This document shows positions 53,485 through 62,520 of a stretch of 64,000 nt of DNA, piece after piece (position 1 is the stretch's first letter; each line of letters opens with the position of its first letter). The position numbers and the translations under genes are program-made. A model generated the notes under the pieces. It was not told the DNA's origin. It did not search any database and worked only from the letters and a program-made list of their open reading frames with translations. Origin of the DNA: Mesorhizobium sp. B2-3-12 (GTDB lineage: Bacteria > Pseudomonadota > Alphaproteobacteria > Rhizobiales > Rhizobiaceae); assembly GCF_006442205.1 (NCBI RefSeq), contig NZ_VFVR01000007.1:124001-188000 (forward strand), given 5' to 3'.

Positions 53485-54344
53485 AGGAGCGCCGCAAGGT
53501 TCTGGGCCTGGAAGCGGCCGACCGGCTTTTGCAAAACAGCCGCACAAGACACGCGGCGCTTTTGGAAACGATGCACGAGCCCAACAGATGGTTCACCGGT
53601 CCCTGGCTGTGCAAGACCTATCAGGATGAATGCCGAAGAACGCGGGACATGATCGCCGAAGCGACTATCTCCCGGAAGCTACTGGAGACGATTGCCGAGG
53701 TGTTTCGATATCCGATCAAACAGGAATCCTTTCGTCGCCTGCTGTCGGCCGAAAGCCTGGCTTCTGTGCCGAAGGCCCTGATCGAAGGACCTACCTTGAA
53801 CCTGCTTGTGGAGAGTCCCGCGCCAAGGCCGTTGGTCAATGGTGTTTCTCCCGAAGTCATCGAGCTATTGCAGGATTGGAGGGTGCCGCCCCAAGTCTTC
53901 GCGTCCTTGCGCAAGATGGTTCCGGAAAGGCAGCTCAAAGCGGCAAGGCTCATGATTGCCCTAAAGAGAGTGAGCTTCCACTATGCGCAGCTCCTCTCAA
54001 CGCTTACCCCGGCGTCGCAGTTGGTGGACCCTTCCAGGCCGAGAAAGAAGTTTGTCGGGGTGACAGCCGACGATCTTGCCATCATGGAAGGCGAACTTGA
54101 GTTGTTGAACGAAGAATTCCTCTACTGCGCCAGCCTTCGTGGCATGTGGGCGCTGGAGTTGACGGCGGCGAGGCTATATCTCGACCGGCTCTTGGACAAT
54201 GGACGGGTGGTCAGACACCTTGCGCGGGATTTCCCGCAGCATCTCGCAAGGTTTCAAACGGTACTGGACATTCCAGCCGGTCAGGAAGCTTTGACGAGCC
54301 AACCAGGAAAAACCGGGTTAAGGCGCCCCCATTTTGTCTTCTGA
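53481..54344 (+). CDS. RepB-C-terminal-domain protein without ParB nuclease domain
   Basis: This 287-residue protein ends with the conserved C-terminal region of rhizobial plasmid-partition protein RepB (about residues 125-270): VIELLQDWRVPPQVFASLRK, RQLKAARLMIALKRVSFHYAQLL, DLAIMEGELELLNEEFLYC and LYLDRLLDNGRVVRHLARDFP. The first 120 residues carry neither the ParB nuclease-like fold nor a clear helix-turn-helix, unlike complete RepB. The 4-base overlap with the serine recombinase shows co-translation, so it more likely assists recombination than partitions a replicon. No RepA or RepC gene and no repABC origin are visible. Confidence 0.8.
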   Translation: MKERRKVLGLEAADRLLQNSRTRHAALLETMHEPNRWFTGPWLCKTYQDECRRTRDMIAEATISRKLLETIAEVFRYPIKQESFRRLLSAESLASVPKALIEGPTLNLLVESPAPRPLVNGVSPEVIELLQDWRVPPQVFASLRKMVPERQLKAARLMIALKRVSFHYAQLLSTLTPASQLVDPSRPRKKFVGVTADDLAIMEGELELLNEEFLYCASLRGMWALELTAARLYLDRLLDNGRVVRHLARDFPQHLARFQTVLDIPAGQEALTSQPGKTGLRRPHFVF

Positions 54345-54552
54345 GTTGTCAAGTCGATGACCTTCTCGCAACACCCGCAGCTTGAAAGTGGTATCGCATC
54401 ATGGGTTACGGGGCGCCTGAGCTTGACTGCAATGGCAACACATTCGAGCATCGGGCTAGAGAAGAAGTGGCAGATAAGAGGTCTCCTGCGCCCCCTGCTG
54501 CTTCCTGAGGAGAACCTCAGTGGAGCCTGAGGGGGTGCTGATCAACCGTCAC

Positions 54553-54816
54553 TCACTCCATGTCCGGCACGTCGCCTCCTACAAAGAGTGTTGTCGGCTC
54601 ACCGTATTCACCAAGCGAAGGGTTGGCATCGCGTGACCACGCAATGACCCCAGCATGTTTTCCCGCCAATCCCTTTGCGGTCCTAATCGCGCGATCCTCG
54701 GTCTGCTGCTCGGCTGGCCCAAACACAGGCTGAAGGTCGCCTGTCTCATCGCGGTCGAAGGCGGTGACGACGATTAGTTTCGGTGCCTTGTGCTGAGGCT
54801 GTAAGTTATCCGGCAT
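54553..54816 (-). CDS. Small hypothetical protein (87 aa)
   Basis: From ATG at 54816 (GGAGAG about nine bases upstream) the product reads PDNLQPQHKAPKLIVVTAFD and onward, with KGLAGKHAGVIAWSRDANPS. It is soluble, with a mixed alpha/beta look, and resembles small proteins of rhizobial phage-like regions. I do not recognise a family. It overlaps the end of the upstream membrane-protein gene by 11 bases, so they form an operon with the small genes to the right. Confidence 0.55.
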   Translation of the reverse strand: MPDNLQPQHKAPKLIVVTAFDRDETGDLQPVFGPAEQQTEDRAIRTAKGLAGKHAGVIAWSRDANPSLGEYGEPTTLFVGGDVPDME

Positions 54817-55132
54817 GAACGTCATCTCTCCGTTGGACTAGAAGCCGGTTGAAGTTGAGCGGTGCAGGGGGGAGAACCTCAGTCATCTCGAACAGTGGCA
54901 CTGTGGCCGTGGAGGCTTCCGGCTCTGCCGTCTTCTGCTTGGCCTTGAGGTCTGTGATTTCCTCGTCGCGGCGCGCAATTCGGCTTTCTAGATTTGCAAT
55001 GCGCTCCGTTAAGAAATAGCGTCCGACGACAAATCCTCCGCCGCCAAACAACGCGGCAAAAGTAGCGAACGCTACTGGGTTAGCGATAACCAGCGCCGTG
55101 TTGCCGCCAATAAAAGCGATAAGGTCGTGCAT
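54806..55132 (-). CDS. Small single-span membrane protein with coiled coil
   Basis: This protein of about 108 residues from ATG at 55132 (GAGGGA about nine bases upstream) has one transmembrane segment (VIANPVAFATFAALFGGGGFVVGRYF). A short coiled coil follows (RIANLESRIARRDEEITDLKAK) and a flexible C-terminus. Upstream open frame to 55237 is less likely. The layout is like small phage or cassette membrane proteins. No function is known to me. Confidence 0.6.
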   Translation of the reverse strand: MHDLIAFIGGNTALVIANPVAFATFAALFGGGGFVVGRYFLTERIANLESRIARRDEEITDLKAKQKTAEPEASTATVPLFEMTEVLPPAPLNFNRLLVQRRDDVHAG

Positions 55133-55145
55133 CGAGCGGGGTCCC

Positions 55146-55355
55146 TCATCCAAGCACGGGTGGCGTAGGGTCAAAGCTGATTGCCACCAGCCCAGGATGC
55201 CGATGGGCGAGGGTGAGGATTTGGGTTTCCAGCTCATAGTTGTAGGCCATGAGCGCCTTCACGGTCTCAAGAGGGCTCTCGTAGCGGCCTATAAGCTTCT
55301 CCGCTTCGGCATGTAGGTCGGCCTTGGAATCGGAATCGAGATGCATCGTGGCCAT
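55146..55355 (-). CDS. Small helical hypothetical protein (69 aa)
   Basis: This 69-residue protein has a good ribosome site (AGGAG nine bases before ATG at 55355). It contains SKADLHAEAEKLIGRYESPL and TVKALMAYNYELETQIL. The same helical pattern (A-x-x-H-A-E-x-x-I, then K-A-L-x-x-M and L-x-x-L) recurs in the next gene, so the two are probable paralogues. It is adjacent to the membrane protein gene (13 bases apart). Confidence 0.55.
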   Translation of the reverse strand: MATMHLDSDSKADLHAEAEKLIGRYESPLETVKALMAYNYELETQILTLAHRHPGLVAISFDPTPPVLG

Positions 55356-55366
55356 CGCAATATCTC

Positions 55367-55528
55367 CTAACGGGCTGCCCTGCGCTGTGCAGTGAGTGCA
55401 TCAAGTCGTTCCTGAAGGTGCCCGTTGAGCACGATCATTTCCTTAAGCGCCTTCATCACATCACCCTTGTGCACGGCAATGAAATCCTCGGCATGGGCCT
55501 GGAGGGCAGCCTCCTGGCGGCTATTCAA
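55367..55528 (-). CDS. Small helical hypothetical protein, paralogue of the 55146-55355 product
   Basis: The supported part reads NSRQEAALQAHAEDFIAVHK and then GDVMKALKEMIVLNGHLQER, similar to the neighbour's QEA/AEKLIG and VKALMAYNYELE helices. The start is uncertain: TTG at 55528 is a candidate without a clear ribosome site, and TTG at 55603 lies in a TTGACA box that looks like a -35 promoter element for this four-gene unit. Confidence 0.45.
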   Translation of the reverse strand: MNSRQEAALQAHAEDFIAVHKGDVMKALKEMIVLNGHLQERLDALTAQRRAAR

Positions 55529-55625
55529 TGCACAATGTGGTCCATGCCGATCACTCCAAATGTTCCAAGCTTGCAGTGAACAGAAAGAGAACAAAAATGT
55601 CAAGAGCGGATTGACCAGGAGAGGA

Positions 55626-56013
55626 ATGAGTTCCTATTTTGGGGTCATGCCTGACACTGGTGGAACACGAAAGCGTGGTGGCGAGTGGAAGCTCAGCAAT
55701 GCCCATGAGACTGGTCAACTCGTGCTTGTCAGATGCGGGCTTGTAACGTCAAACGTTGGTATCAGCCGAGTGACCTGAGGGAATCTTTGGGGACATCGAG
55801 GCCGAGCTGGTCGGGAACAAAATGAGCTGCAAGCGATGCGGCAAGAACGAGTACATGCACGCCGAGACGCAAAACCTGTCGGCTCGGGAACGGCAGGACA
55901 TCCGAGTTAGGCGACTTGCCGATATTAGGATGGCACGGCACCCGAAAGCGGCCCCAACCCGGACGTCAGACGGTTCTACAATTGGCCATCGACTTCTGGC
56001 AAGTGCGCCATAG
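55626..56013 (+). pseudogene. Zinc-ribbon-type hypothetical gene, multiply frameshifted
   Basis: Three frames carry pieces of one protein. GEWKLSNAHETGQLVLVRCG is followed, in a second frame from about 55740, by CNVKRWYQPSDLRE. A third frame from about 55785 reads GDIEAELVGNKMSCKRCGKN and then EYMHAETQNLSARERQDIRV. The pattern CG...C...CKRCGK suggests a paired CxxC zinc ribbon. At least two indels break it. I do not recognise a named family, although the layout resembles small rhizobial zinc-ribbon proteins. Confidence 0.6.
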
Positions 56014-56219
56014 CGCGTCAGCACGACTCCAAGTGTGCTACTTTTTGAACGGAAGCTTTGCGCCTCTCATATACGTTCAGGGCAGCAAAGCACTGATCCC
56101 AAAACCGGTCATCGATGAGCGAGCGGGAACTGCAACGCATTGAGTGTTGTCCAGGGTTATAGAGCTACGGATGACCGCGTTACAACCGTTTCGTGCGACC
56201 CGATTCTTCTCTGTAACCA

Positions 56220-57341
56220 TCATGCAGCAGCGCGGCTGAAGCGGTTGATCATGAAATCGTCGAGCGGCGTTTCGCAACGGTCGGTCGCGATGAGCTCGGC
56301 CATGGCGTCGCCCACGCCCGGACCAAGCTGGAAGCCATGTCCGCTGAAGCCGAAGGCGTGGAACAGGCCTGGCGTCGTTGCCGAGCGGCCCATGACCGGC
56401 AGCATGTCCCTGATATAGCCCTCGCAGCCGGACCATGTACGGATGACCGCGACCCGCGCGATTGCCGGCAACAACCGCGCCACGGCGCGCAATTGCAGGG
56501 GAAGGCGCATGGGATCGGCGGCCGCATGGCCGGGTTCGAGGTTCACCGACACCCTTTCGGCGGCGCCGCCGAAAACGATGTTGCCCCGCTCGACCTGACG
56601 CAAATAGGCGCCATGGTCCTTGTCGCGCGTCCAGATGCCGACCACCGGCAGAATCCGATGCGGCAGCGGCTCGGTCACACCCATCTGCGGACCGCGGGCG
56701 TCGAGCGGGACCTCTTCGCCAAACTGTGCGGCAATGCGCGCGCCCCAGGCTCCGGCGGTGTTGAGCAGGCACTCGGCGGCGAATGCACCCTTCGAACTGG
56801 TGACAAGGAAACCAGAACCCGTGTGGGTGATCTTCTCGACCTCAGCTCCCTCGATGATTTGCGCCCCCAGTTTGCGGGCCGCCTCGGCAAAGGCGGGTGC
56901 GATCAGCCGTGGATTGCCGCTGCCATCTTGCGGAGAAAACGACGCTCCGATCGAGTAAGGGCCGAGACCGGGAAACCGGGAACGGATCTCACGCGGGCCG
57001 AGTTCTTCCAGCTCGAGCCCCCACGGCCGCGCGGCTTGGGCATAGGCCCGCATATCGGCAAGGCTTCCTTCATCGAAGATCAGCCGGATATGGCCGGTGG
57101 CGCGGAACTCGACGTCGCGGCCAAGCATCTCTTCAGCCTCGCCCCACAGCCTGAGCGAGCGGTCGGCCAGCGGAAGCTGGGACAGATGGCGCCCCGTACG
57201 CCGGATGTTGCCGAAGGAGGCGACGGTCGCCCCGGTGCCGATCCGCTTGCGCTCGACCAGCGTCACGCGCGCGCCGCGCCTCGCGAGGAAATAGGCCGAA
57301 GCCGTCCCCATCAGTCCACCGCCCAGCACGATCACGTCCAT
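56220..57341 (-). CDS. FAD-dependent amino acid oxidase/dehydrogenase (DAO family)
   Basis: This 373-residue flavoenzyme begins MDVIVLGGGLMGTASAYFLARRGARVTLVER (FAD motif GxGxxG) and continues GTGATVASFGNIRR, GSGNPRLIAPAFAEAARKLGA and LLNTAGAWGARIA. The end reads IRDMLPVMGRS, FHAFGFSGHGFQLGPGVGDAMAE. ATG at 57341 follows AAGGAA; an in-frame extension to 57395 is not needed. It fits the OoxB/HcnC/SoxB type beta subunit of a hetero-oligomeric dehydrogenase whose other subunits may be encoded at 62.5-64 kb. It is divergent from the LysR gene. Confidence 0.87.
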   Translation of the reverse strand: MDVIVLGGGLMGTASAYFLARRGARVTLVERKRIGTGATVASFGNIRRTGRHLSQLPLADRSLRLWGEAEEMLGRDVEFRATGHIRLIFDEGSLADMRAYAQAARPWGLELEELGPREIRSRFPGLGPYSIGASFSPQDGSGNPRLIAPAFAEAARKLGAQIIEGAEVEKITHTGSGFLVTSSKGAFAAECLLNTAGAWGARIAAQFGEEVPLDARGPQMGVTEPLPHRILPVVGIWTRDKDHGAYLRQVERGNIVFGGAAERVSVNLEPGHAAADPMRLPLQLRAVARLLPAIARVAVIRTWSGCEGYIRDMLPVMGRSATTPGLFHAFGFSGHGFQLGPGVGDAMAELIATDRCETPLDDFMINRFSRAAA

Positions 57342-57456
57342 GGTTATTCCTTGTGCGGAGCGGATACTCCCTGAAGACGCCGATCTTGTCGGCACCGCTT
57401 CATTGCGTCAAAGATGAGTTTGGACAACAGCCATAAGCCGAACCTATGGAGTGGCA

Positions 57457-58362
57457 ATGCGGGCCCGTCAGCTCGAAGTGTTCATCGCCGTCATGCGCGC
57501 GGGCACCGTGACCGCCGCGGCGCGGATGCTGAACATTTCCCAACCCGCTTTGAGCCAGATCGTGATCCACACCGAGGACGAACTCGGCTTCACGCTGTTC
57601 GAGCGCGTCAAGGGCCGGCTGCGGCCGACCCCGGAGGCGCTCGAGATCTTCGCCGATGCCGAGCGGCTGTCGGCGGGGCTGGAGGGCTTGCGCCGCAAGA
57701 CCACCGACCTTCGGCTGGGCCGGACGGGGCTGGTGCGGGTCGCGGCCTCGCCGCCGCCGTCCATGGCGATCTTGCCGCGCGCCTTCACCAGCTTCCGGGC
57801 GCAGCATCCCGACATTTTGCTACGGTCCCACATGGCGCCGATCGCCGCGATCATCGACATGCTGCGCGCCGGCGATGCCAGCCTCGGCGTCGCCATGGAC
57901 GACCGCCTGCCTCCCGATATCGACGCGGAAGTGATCGGCAGCGTCGGCTTCTCATGCCTGCTGCCCACGGGGCATGCGTTGGCCGGGAAGACCGAGCTGA
58001 CGCTCGCCGATCTCGCCGGCGAAGAGTTGATATCCTATCGCGCAAACACCCGTCCCGCCGACGAACTGACCCACGCTGCCCGCGCGCAGGGTGTGGTGCT
58101 TTCGCCGTCGCTCGAGATCGACGTCTCCATCTCGGCCGTCGGCTTCGTCCAGGCCGGCCTGGGTGTCGCGCTCGTCGACGCGCTGCTGCCATGGCACCAG
58201 TTTGCCGGGCTTGCCGTCAGGCCGCTCGCGGCGGGGCCGGAATTTCCGATCGCGCTGCTGACCTCGCGCACCCGGGCGCTTTCGCGGGCCGATGAGATGA
58301 TGCGCGAGCAAGTCCGCGCGGCCTGTTCCGCCGTGCTGGGCGGTGACAGAGCAAGGGCATAA
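57457..58362 (+). CDS. LysR-family transcriptional regulator
   Basis: This protein is about 301 residues, with the winged helix-turn-helix RQLEVFIAVMRAGTVTAAARMLNISQPALSQ and a LysR effector domain (MLRAGDASLGVAM, SVGFSCLLPTGHALA, GLGVALVDALLPW). GTG at 57451 is an alternative start two codons upstream. It lies between the divergent DAO oxidase and the hydantoinase genes, so it may regulate both sides in response to a pathway intermediate. Confidence 0.9.
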   Translation: MRARQLEVFIAVMRAGTVTAAARMLNISQPALSQIVIHTEDELGFTLFERVKGRLRPTPEALEIFADAERLSAGLEGLRRKTTDLRLGRTGLVRVAASPPPSMAILPRAFTSFRAQHPDILLRSHMAPIAAIIDMLRAGDASLGVAMDDRLPPDIDAEVIGSVGFSCLLPTGHALAGKTELTLADLAGEELISYRANTRPADELTHAARAQGVVLSPSLEIDVSISAVGFVQAGLGVALVDALLPWHQFAGLAVRPLAAGPEFPIALLTSRTRALSRADEMMREQVRAACSAVLGGDRARA

Positions 58363-58451
58363 GCAAGACTTATAGTCCCGCTCGTCATACGTCTTGGACC
58401 CTGGCCATCCTGTCGTGTCAGCTTTGGTTGGCAGACAGGAAGGGACGCATC

Positions 58452-60530
58452 ATGGATGGTGCCATCGTGGCGGACGAGGCGAGCAACGAAGCCGACTGGA
58501 AGGTCGGCGTCGATATCGGTGGCACATTCATCGATTTCTGCGCGCTCGAAGCAAATTCGGGGCGCGTCGCCTCGCTGAAAGTGCTGACGACGCCGGAAAA
58601 TCCGGGTGCCGAACTGATGACGGGCCTCACGCTTCTGACCGAGCGTGAAGGCTTTGATCCTGCCCGCATGACGCGCTTCGTGCACGGTACGACCGTTGGC
58701 ATCAACACCATCATCCAGCGCAAGGGCGCACCGCTGGCACTGTTCACCAATGCCGGCTTCGAGGACGTCATCGAACTGGCGCGGCTGCGCATGCCGGACA
58801 TGTATTCGCTGTTCTGCTCGCGGCCGGACCCGCTGATATCGCGCGACATGGTTTTCGGCATTCCGGCCCGCATGCGTGCCGATGGCAGCGAGTCCCGGGC
58901 GCCGGACATGGCGGCGGTGGAAAGGGCGGTGGCGGTGGCGAAAGCGAACGGAGCGCAAGGCATCATCGTGTCCTTCCTCCATTCCTGGCGCAATGCCGCT
59001 CAGGAAGCTTCGGTGAAGGCGAGGATCACGCGTCTTGCGCCCGACCTGTTCGTCTTCTCCTCGGCCGAGGTCTGGCCGGTCATCCGTGAATATGAGCGCA
59101 GCTCGACCGCCATCCTCAACGGCTATGTCCATCCGCGCGTCTCCGGCTATCTGACGGCGTTGGAAGAGCGGCTGAAGGACCACGGTGTACCCGCCCGCCC
59201 CATGCTGACCAAATCGAATGGCGGGCTGATGAACGCTGCCGAAGGCAAGCGCGCCTGCGTGAACATGCTTTTGTCGGGGACAGCCTCCGGTGTCATGGGC
59301 GCCTCGTGGCTGGCGCGCCAGGCCGGAGAGGACAGGATCCTGACCCTCGACATTGGCGGGACCTCGGCCGATTTCGCGCTCATTATCGATGGCGAGCCGC
59401 AATTCGGCACCGGCGAACTGATCGGCGAATTTCCGCTCCATATCCCCTCCGTGTCGGTAAGCTCGATCGGTGTCGGCGGCGGCTCGATCGCCAGTGTCGA
59501 TGCGCAAGGTGTGCTGCGGGTCGGACCGGAATCGGCCGGTTCGACGCCAGGACCGGCGTGCTATGGTCGTGGCGGCGAGAGGCCGACGGTGACGGACGCC
59601 ATGGTGGTGTGCGGATGGCTCGGTCACAGCGAGATGGCCTATGGCCAGTTGCGGATCGACACCGGCCTGGCGCATCGCGCGGTCGGCGAGCTTGCCGCCC
59701 GGCTCGACCGCCCCATCGAGCACACCGCGCAGGCGATCCTCGACATCGCGGTGTCGGAGATGTTCGTCGAGGTCGAGAAGCTTGCCTCGCGCGCCGGCGT
59801 GGACTTGCGCGATTTCACGCTGATGCCCTTCGGCGGCGGCGGGCCGATGCTGGGCGCATTCCTTGCCCGCGAACTCGGCATGAAGCGCGTCATGGCGCCC
59901 CGCCGGCCCGGTGTGGTGTCGGCGCTGGGCGGACTGGTGGCGGATTTGCGCGGTGACTTCATTCGCACCATCTTCAGCCCGCTGTCTGGCGTGGCGCTTG
60001 CCGGAATTCGCGAAGCCTTCGAGGCGTTGGCGCGCGAGGGCCGCGACTGGCTCGCGGCGCAGGGGCACGATGCGGCGGCGGAGCTCAGTCTCACCTGCGA
60101 CATGCGCTATGTCGGGCAGAGTTATGAGATCGAGGTCGTCCTTCAGCCGGAATGGCTGGCGGAGGGCAATGTGGCCGCCATCGCGCAGGCCTTCCACCTC
60201 ACCCATGAGCGGCTCTACGATTTCCACGACCCGGAGGGCGGGATCGAACTTGTGAATGTCCGGCTATCGGCCATAGGCGCAGGGCCGAAACTCTCCTTCC
60301 CGGAAATCGACGAGGTCGATGCTCTGGCCATTCCGGCGCGCCGGCTCTCCGTCTACACGGGAGCGAGCGTCGAGACTGTCGACCTCCACGACCGGCAAGC
60401 CCTCGTGCCGGGAAGCATGTTTCACGGGCCTGCCGTGGTCGTTCAGGAAGACACCACCTTTGCCATTCCCGCGGGAGCGCAGGCAAGGGTCGACCGCCTT
60501 CTCAACCTTTTGCTGACCTTCCCGGAGTGA
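58452..60530 (+). CDS. hyuA: Hydantoinase/oxoprolinase alpha subunit, HyuA type
   Basis: This protein is about 692 residues and belongs to the ATP-dependent N-methylhydantoinase/5-oxoprolinase alpha family. It has the actin-like ATP site near the N-terminus (KVGVDIGGTFIDFCALE), the HyuA motif FVHGTTVGINTIIQRKG, the second ATPase half TLDIGGTSADFALI and GGGSIASVDAQG. It cleaves a cyclic imide such as N-methylhydantoin or 5-oxoproline together with HyuB. ATG at 58452 has GGAAGGGA upstream; the open frame to 58428 is not supported. HyuB follows four bases later. Confidence 0.9.
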   Translation: MDGAIVADEASNEADWKVGVDIGGTFIDFCALEANSGRVASLKVLTTPENPGAELMTGLTLLTEREGFDPARMTRFVHGTTVGINTIIQRKGAPLALFTNAGFEDVIELARLRMPDMYSLFCSRPDPLISRDMVFGIPARMRADGSESRAPDMAAVERAVAVAKANGAQGIIVSFLHSWRNAAQEASVKARITRLAPDLFVFSSAEVWPVIREYERSSTAILNGYVHPRVSGYLTALEERLKDHGVPARPMLTKSNGGLMNAAEGKRACVNMLLSGTASGVMGASWLARQAGEDRILTLDIGGTSADFALIIDGEPQFGTGELIGEFPLHIPSVSVSSIGVGGGSIASVDAQGVLRVGPESAGSTPGPACYGRGGERPTVTDAMVVCGWLGHSEMAYGQLRIDTGLAHRAVGELAARLDRPIEHTAQAILDIAVSEMFVEVEKLASRAGVDLRDFTLMPFGGGGPMLGAFLARELGMKRVMAPRRPGVVSALGGLVADLRGDFIRTIFSPLSGVALAGIREAFEALAREGRDWLAAQGHDAAAELSLTCDMRYVGQSYEIEVVLQPEWLAEGNVAAIAQAFHLTHERLYDFHDPEGGIELVNVRLSAIGAGPKLSFPEIDEVDALAIPARRLSVYTGASVETVDLHDRQALVPGSMFHGPAVVVQEDTTFAIPAGAQARVDRLLNLLLTFPE

Positions 60531-60534
60531 TGCC

Positions 60535-62520
60535 TTGTTTGACCGGACAAACCTTCAGGTTCTGGCGAACCATGCCCGCGCGGCCGCAGAGAACATGGCG
60601 CACACGCTGCACCGCACCGCGCACTCCGCCTTCGTCAAGGAGACGCAGGACTTTACCGTGATGCTGATGGACCGTTCAGGCGCGACCTTCGCCGTGCCGA
60701 TGGAGCTCGGCGCCACCTGGTATCCGGGGCTTTCGTATCACCGCGCGATCGCCATGGTCGATGACTACCGGCCGGGAGATATTGCCTTCACCAACGATCC
60801 CTATTCCGGGCACGTCGCCACGCACGCGCCCGACACGCATCTTTGGAAGCCGGTCTTCGTCGATGGCGAGATCGTCGCCTGGACCGGCGGGCATATCCAC
60901 AACACCGATATGGGTGGCGCCGTGCCGGCTTCGCTCAGCCGGGCGCTGACCGAAATCCATCAGGAAGGCATCCGCTTTCCCCCGATGAAGCTGGTGAGAG
61001 AGGGCGTCTTCGACGAGACGATCCTGCGGATCATGAGCACCAATGTGCGCAAGCCCGACCTCAACATCGGCGACATCAAGGCGCTGGTCGGCGCGCTCAA
61101 CACCGGCGAGCGCAAGATCCAGGCAATGGTGAGGAAGTTCGGCAAGGCAGGCTTCATCGAAGGCGTTTCCGCTCTTCTCGACCAGGCGGAAGCGCAGGCG
61201 CGCGACGTGCTGCGCTCCATGCCCGACGGCACATGGGATTTCTGCGACTATGCCGATGAGGATTCCGTCGAGGCCAATCCGTGCCGGCTGAAGCTGACGC
61301 TGACGATCAAGGGCGACGAGTCGGTGCTCGACTTCACCGGCTCCGATCCGCAGCTCGGCTCCTCGCTCAACGTGCCTTCGGGCGGTGACCCGCGACACAC
61401 CATGCTGCTGGTTGGCGTCTACTACGTGCTCTACACGCTCAACCCGAAGATCCTGCTCAACACCGGCCTTACCCGGCCGTTTACCTGCATCACGCCCCGG
61501 GGCTCCGTGCTGAACCCGGTACACCCCGCCGCCGTGGGAATGCGCTCGCTCACCTGCGCCCGGCTGCGGTCGGTTATCTTCGGCGCCTTCTCGCAAACGG
61601 TGCCGGAGCGCCTGCCAGCAGCTCCGGCCGGCAACAACTGCATCGTCAATGTCATGACCACGGACGAGCGCACTTACCGGACCGTCATCACGGCGGTGAA
61701 TCCCGTGGTCGGCGGCGGCGGGGCGATGCCGCATCGCGACGGAACCAATGGATCGGGCGCGGATGCCGCCTATCTCAAGAACACGCCGATCGAGATCACC
61801 GAGACCGAGACCCCGGTCGAATTCGTGAAATACGGGCTCGCCAGGGATAGCGGCGGGGCGGGGCGTTGGCGCGGCGGGTTGGCGACCGAAATGGCCTTCC
61901 GTGTCTTTGCCCCCGATTCCAGGATCACGGCGCGCAACCGCGACCGCAGCTTCTTTCGTCCCTGGGGCGTGCTGGGCGGCAAGGCGGCCGGCCTGTCGGA
62001 CATGATCGTCAATCCAGGGACCGAGCATGAGCGGCGGCTGGGCAACATCGACACCACTGTGCTGCAGCCCGGCGACGTGCTTGAGATACGCTCCGCCGGA
62101 GGCGGCGGGCGCGGCGATCCGCATCAACGCGAACCCTGGCGGGTCGCGCAGGATGTGCGGCGCGGCTATGTCTCGCCGGCTGCGGCCGAGCACGGCTATG
62201 GCGTGGTCATCCGCGGCGGCGAGATCGACGAGCAGGCAACGGGGCAATTGCGCGCGCGGCAGGCGCCTGCCGCCGGCCATTTCCATTTCGGTCCGGAGCG
62301 CGACGGCTACGAAGCGCAGTGGACGCCGGCCGCCTATGACCGGCTCACGGCCATACTGGGAGATTTGCCGATCCACTGGCGGTTCTTCACCAAGACGGAG
62401 ATCTTCCGCCGCATGAAGGGGCGTTCGGGGCCGGCAGGCGTCCAGCAGGCGTTCGACGCTGTTTGCGAACGGTTCCCGGAACTGCCTCGTCCTGGCCCGG
62501 TGCGAGAGGCGGCTGAATGA
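60535..62520 (+). CDS. hyuB: Hydantoinase/oxoprolinase beta subunit, HyuB type
   Basis: This 661-residue protein has the HyuB landmarks HTLHRTAHSAFVKETQDFTV, the GDIAFTNDPYSGHVATHAPDTHLW box, GGHIHNTDMGGAVPAS, LDFTGSDPQLGSSLNVPSGG and the C-terminal GGGGRGDPHQREP. It forms the catalytic complex with HyuA. The start appears to be TTG at 60535, as the family begins with FDR or nearby; an ATG nearby (60529) is in another frame. The last bases overlap the [2Fe-2S] gene start (ATGA at 62517-62520). Confidence 0.9.
   Translation: MFDRTNLQVLANHARAAAENMAHTLHRTAHSAFVKETQDFTVMLMDRSGATFAVPMELGATWYPGLSYHRAIAMVDDYRPGDIAFTNDPYSGHVATHAPDTHLWKPVFVDGEIVAWTGGHIHNTDMGGAVPASLSRALTEIHQEGIRFPPMKLVREGVFDETILRIMSTNVRKPDLNIGDIKALVGALNTGERKIQAMVRKFGKAGFIEGVSALLDQAEAQARDVLRSMPDGTWDFCDYADEDSVEANPCRLKLTLTIKGDESVLDFTGSDPQLGSSLNVPSGGDPRHTMLLVGVYYVLYTLNPKILLNTGLTRPFTCITPRGSVLNPVHPAAVGMRSLTCARLRSVIFGAFSQTVPERLPAAPAGNNCIVNVMTTDERTYRTVITAVNPVVGGGGAMPHRDGTNGSGADAAYLKNTPIEITETETPVEFVKYGLARDSGGAGRWRGGLATEMAFRVFAPDSRITARNRDRSFFRPWGVLGGKAAGLSDMIVNPGTEHERRLGNIDTTVLQPGDVLEIRSAGGGGRGDPHQREPWRVAQDVRRGYVSPAAAEHGYGVVIRGGEIDEQATGQLRARQAPAAGHFHFGPERDGYEAQWTPAAYDRLTAILGDLPIHWRFFTKTEIFRRMKGRSGPAGVQQAFDAVCERFPELPRPGPVREAAE

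Noticed and set aside
53481..54344. RepB-like protein considered as proof of a plasmid (repABC) replicon
   Set aside because: No repA, repC, counter-transcribed RNA or parS-like sites were seen, and the ParB nuclease domain is absent.
58035..60227. Open minus-strand frame of 730 codons opposite the LysR and HyuA genes
   Set aside because: It spans two unrelated plus-strand genes and shows only low-complexity HRA-rich sequence, so it is a coding shadow.
60676..62376. Open minus-strand frame of 566 codons opposite HyuB
   Set aside because: It is antisense to a well-supported hyuB gene and has no recognisable domain.
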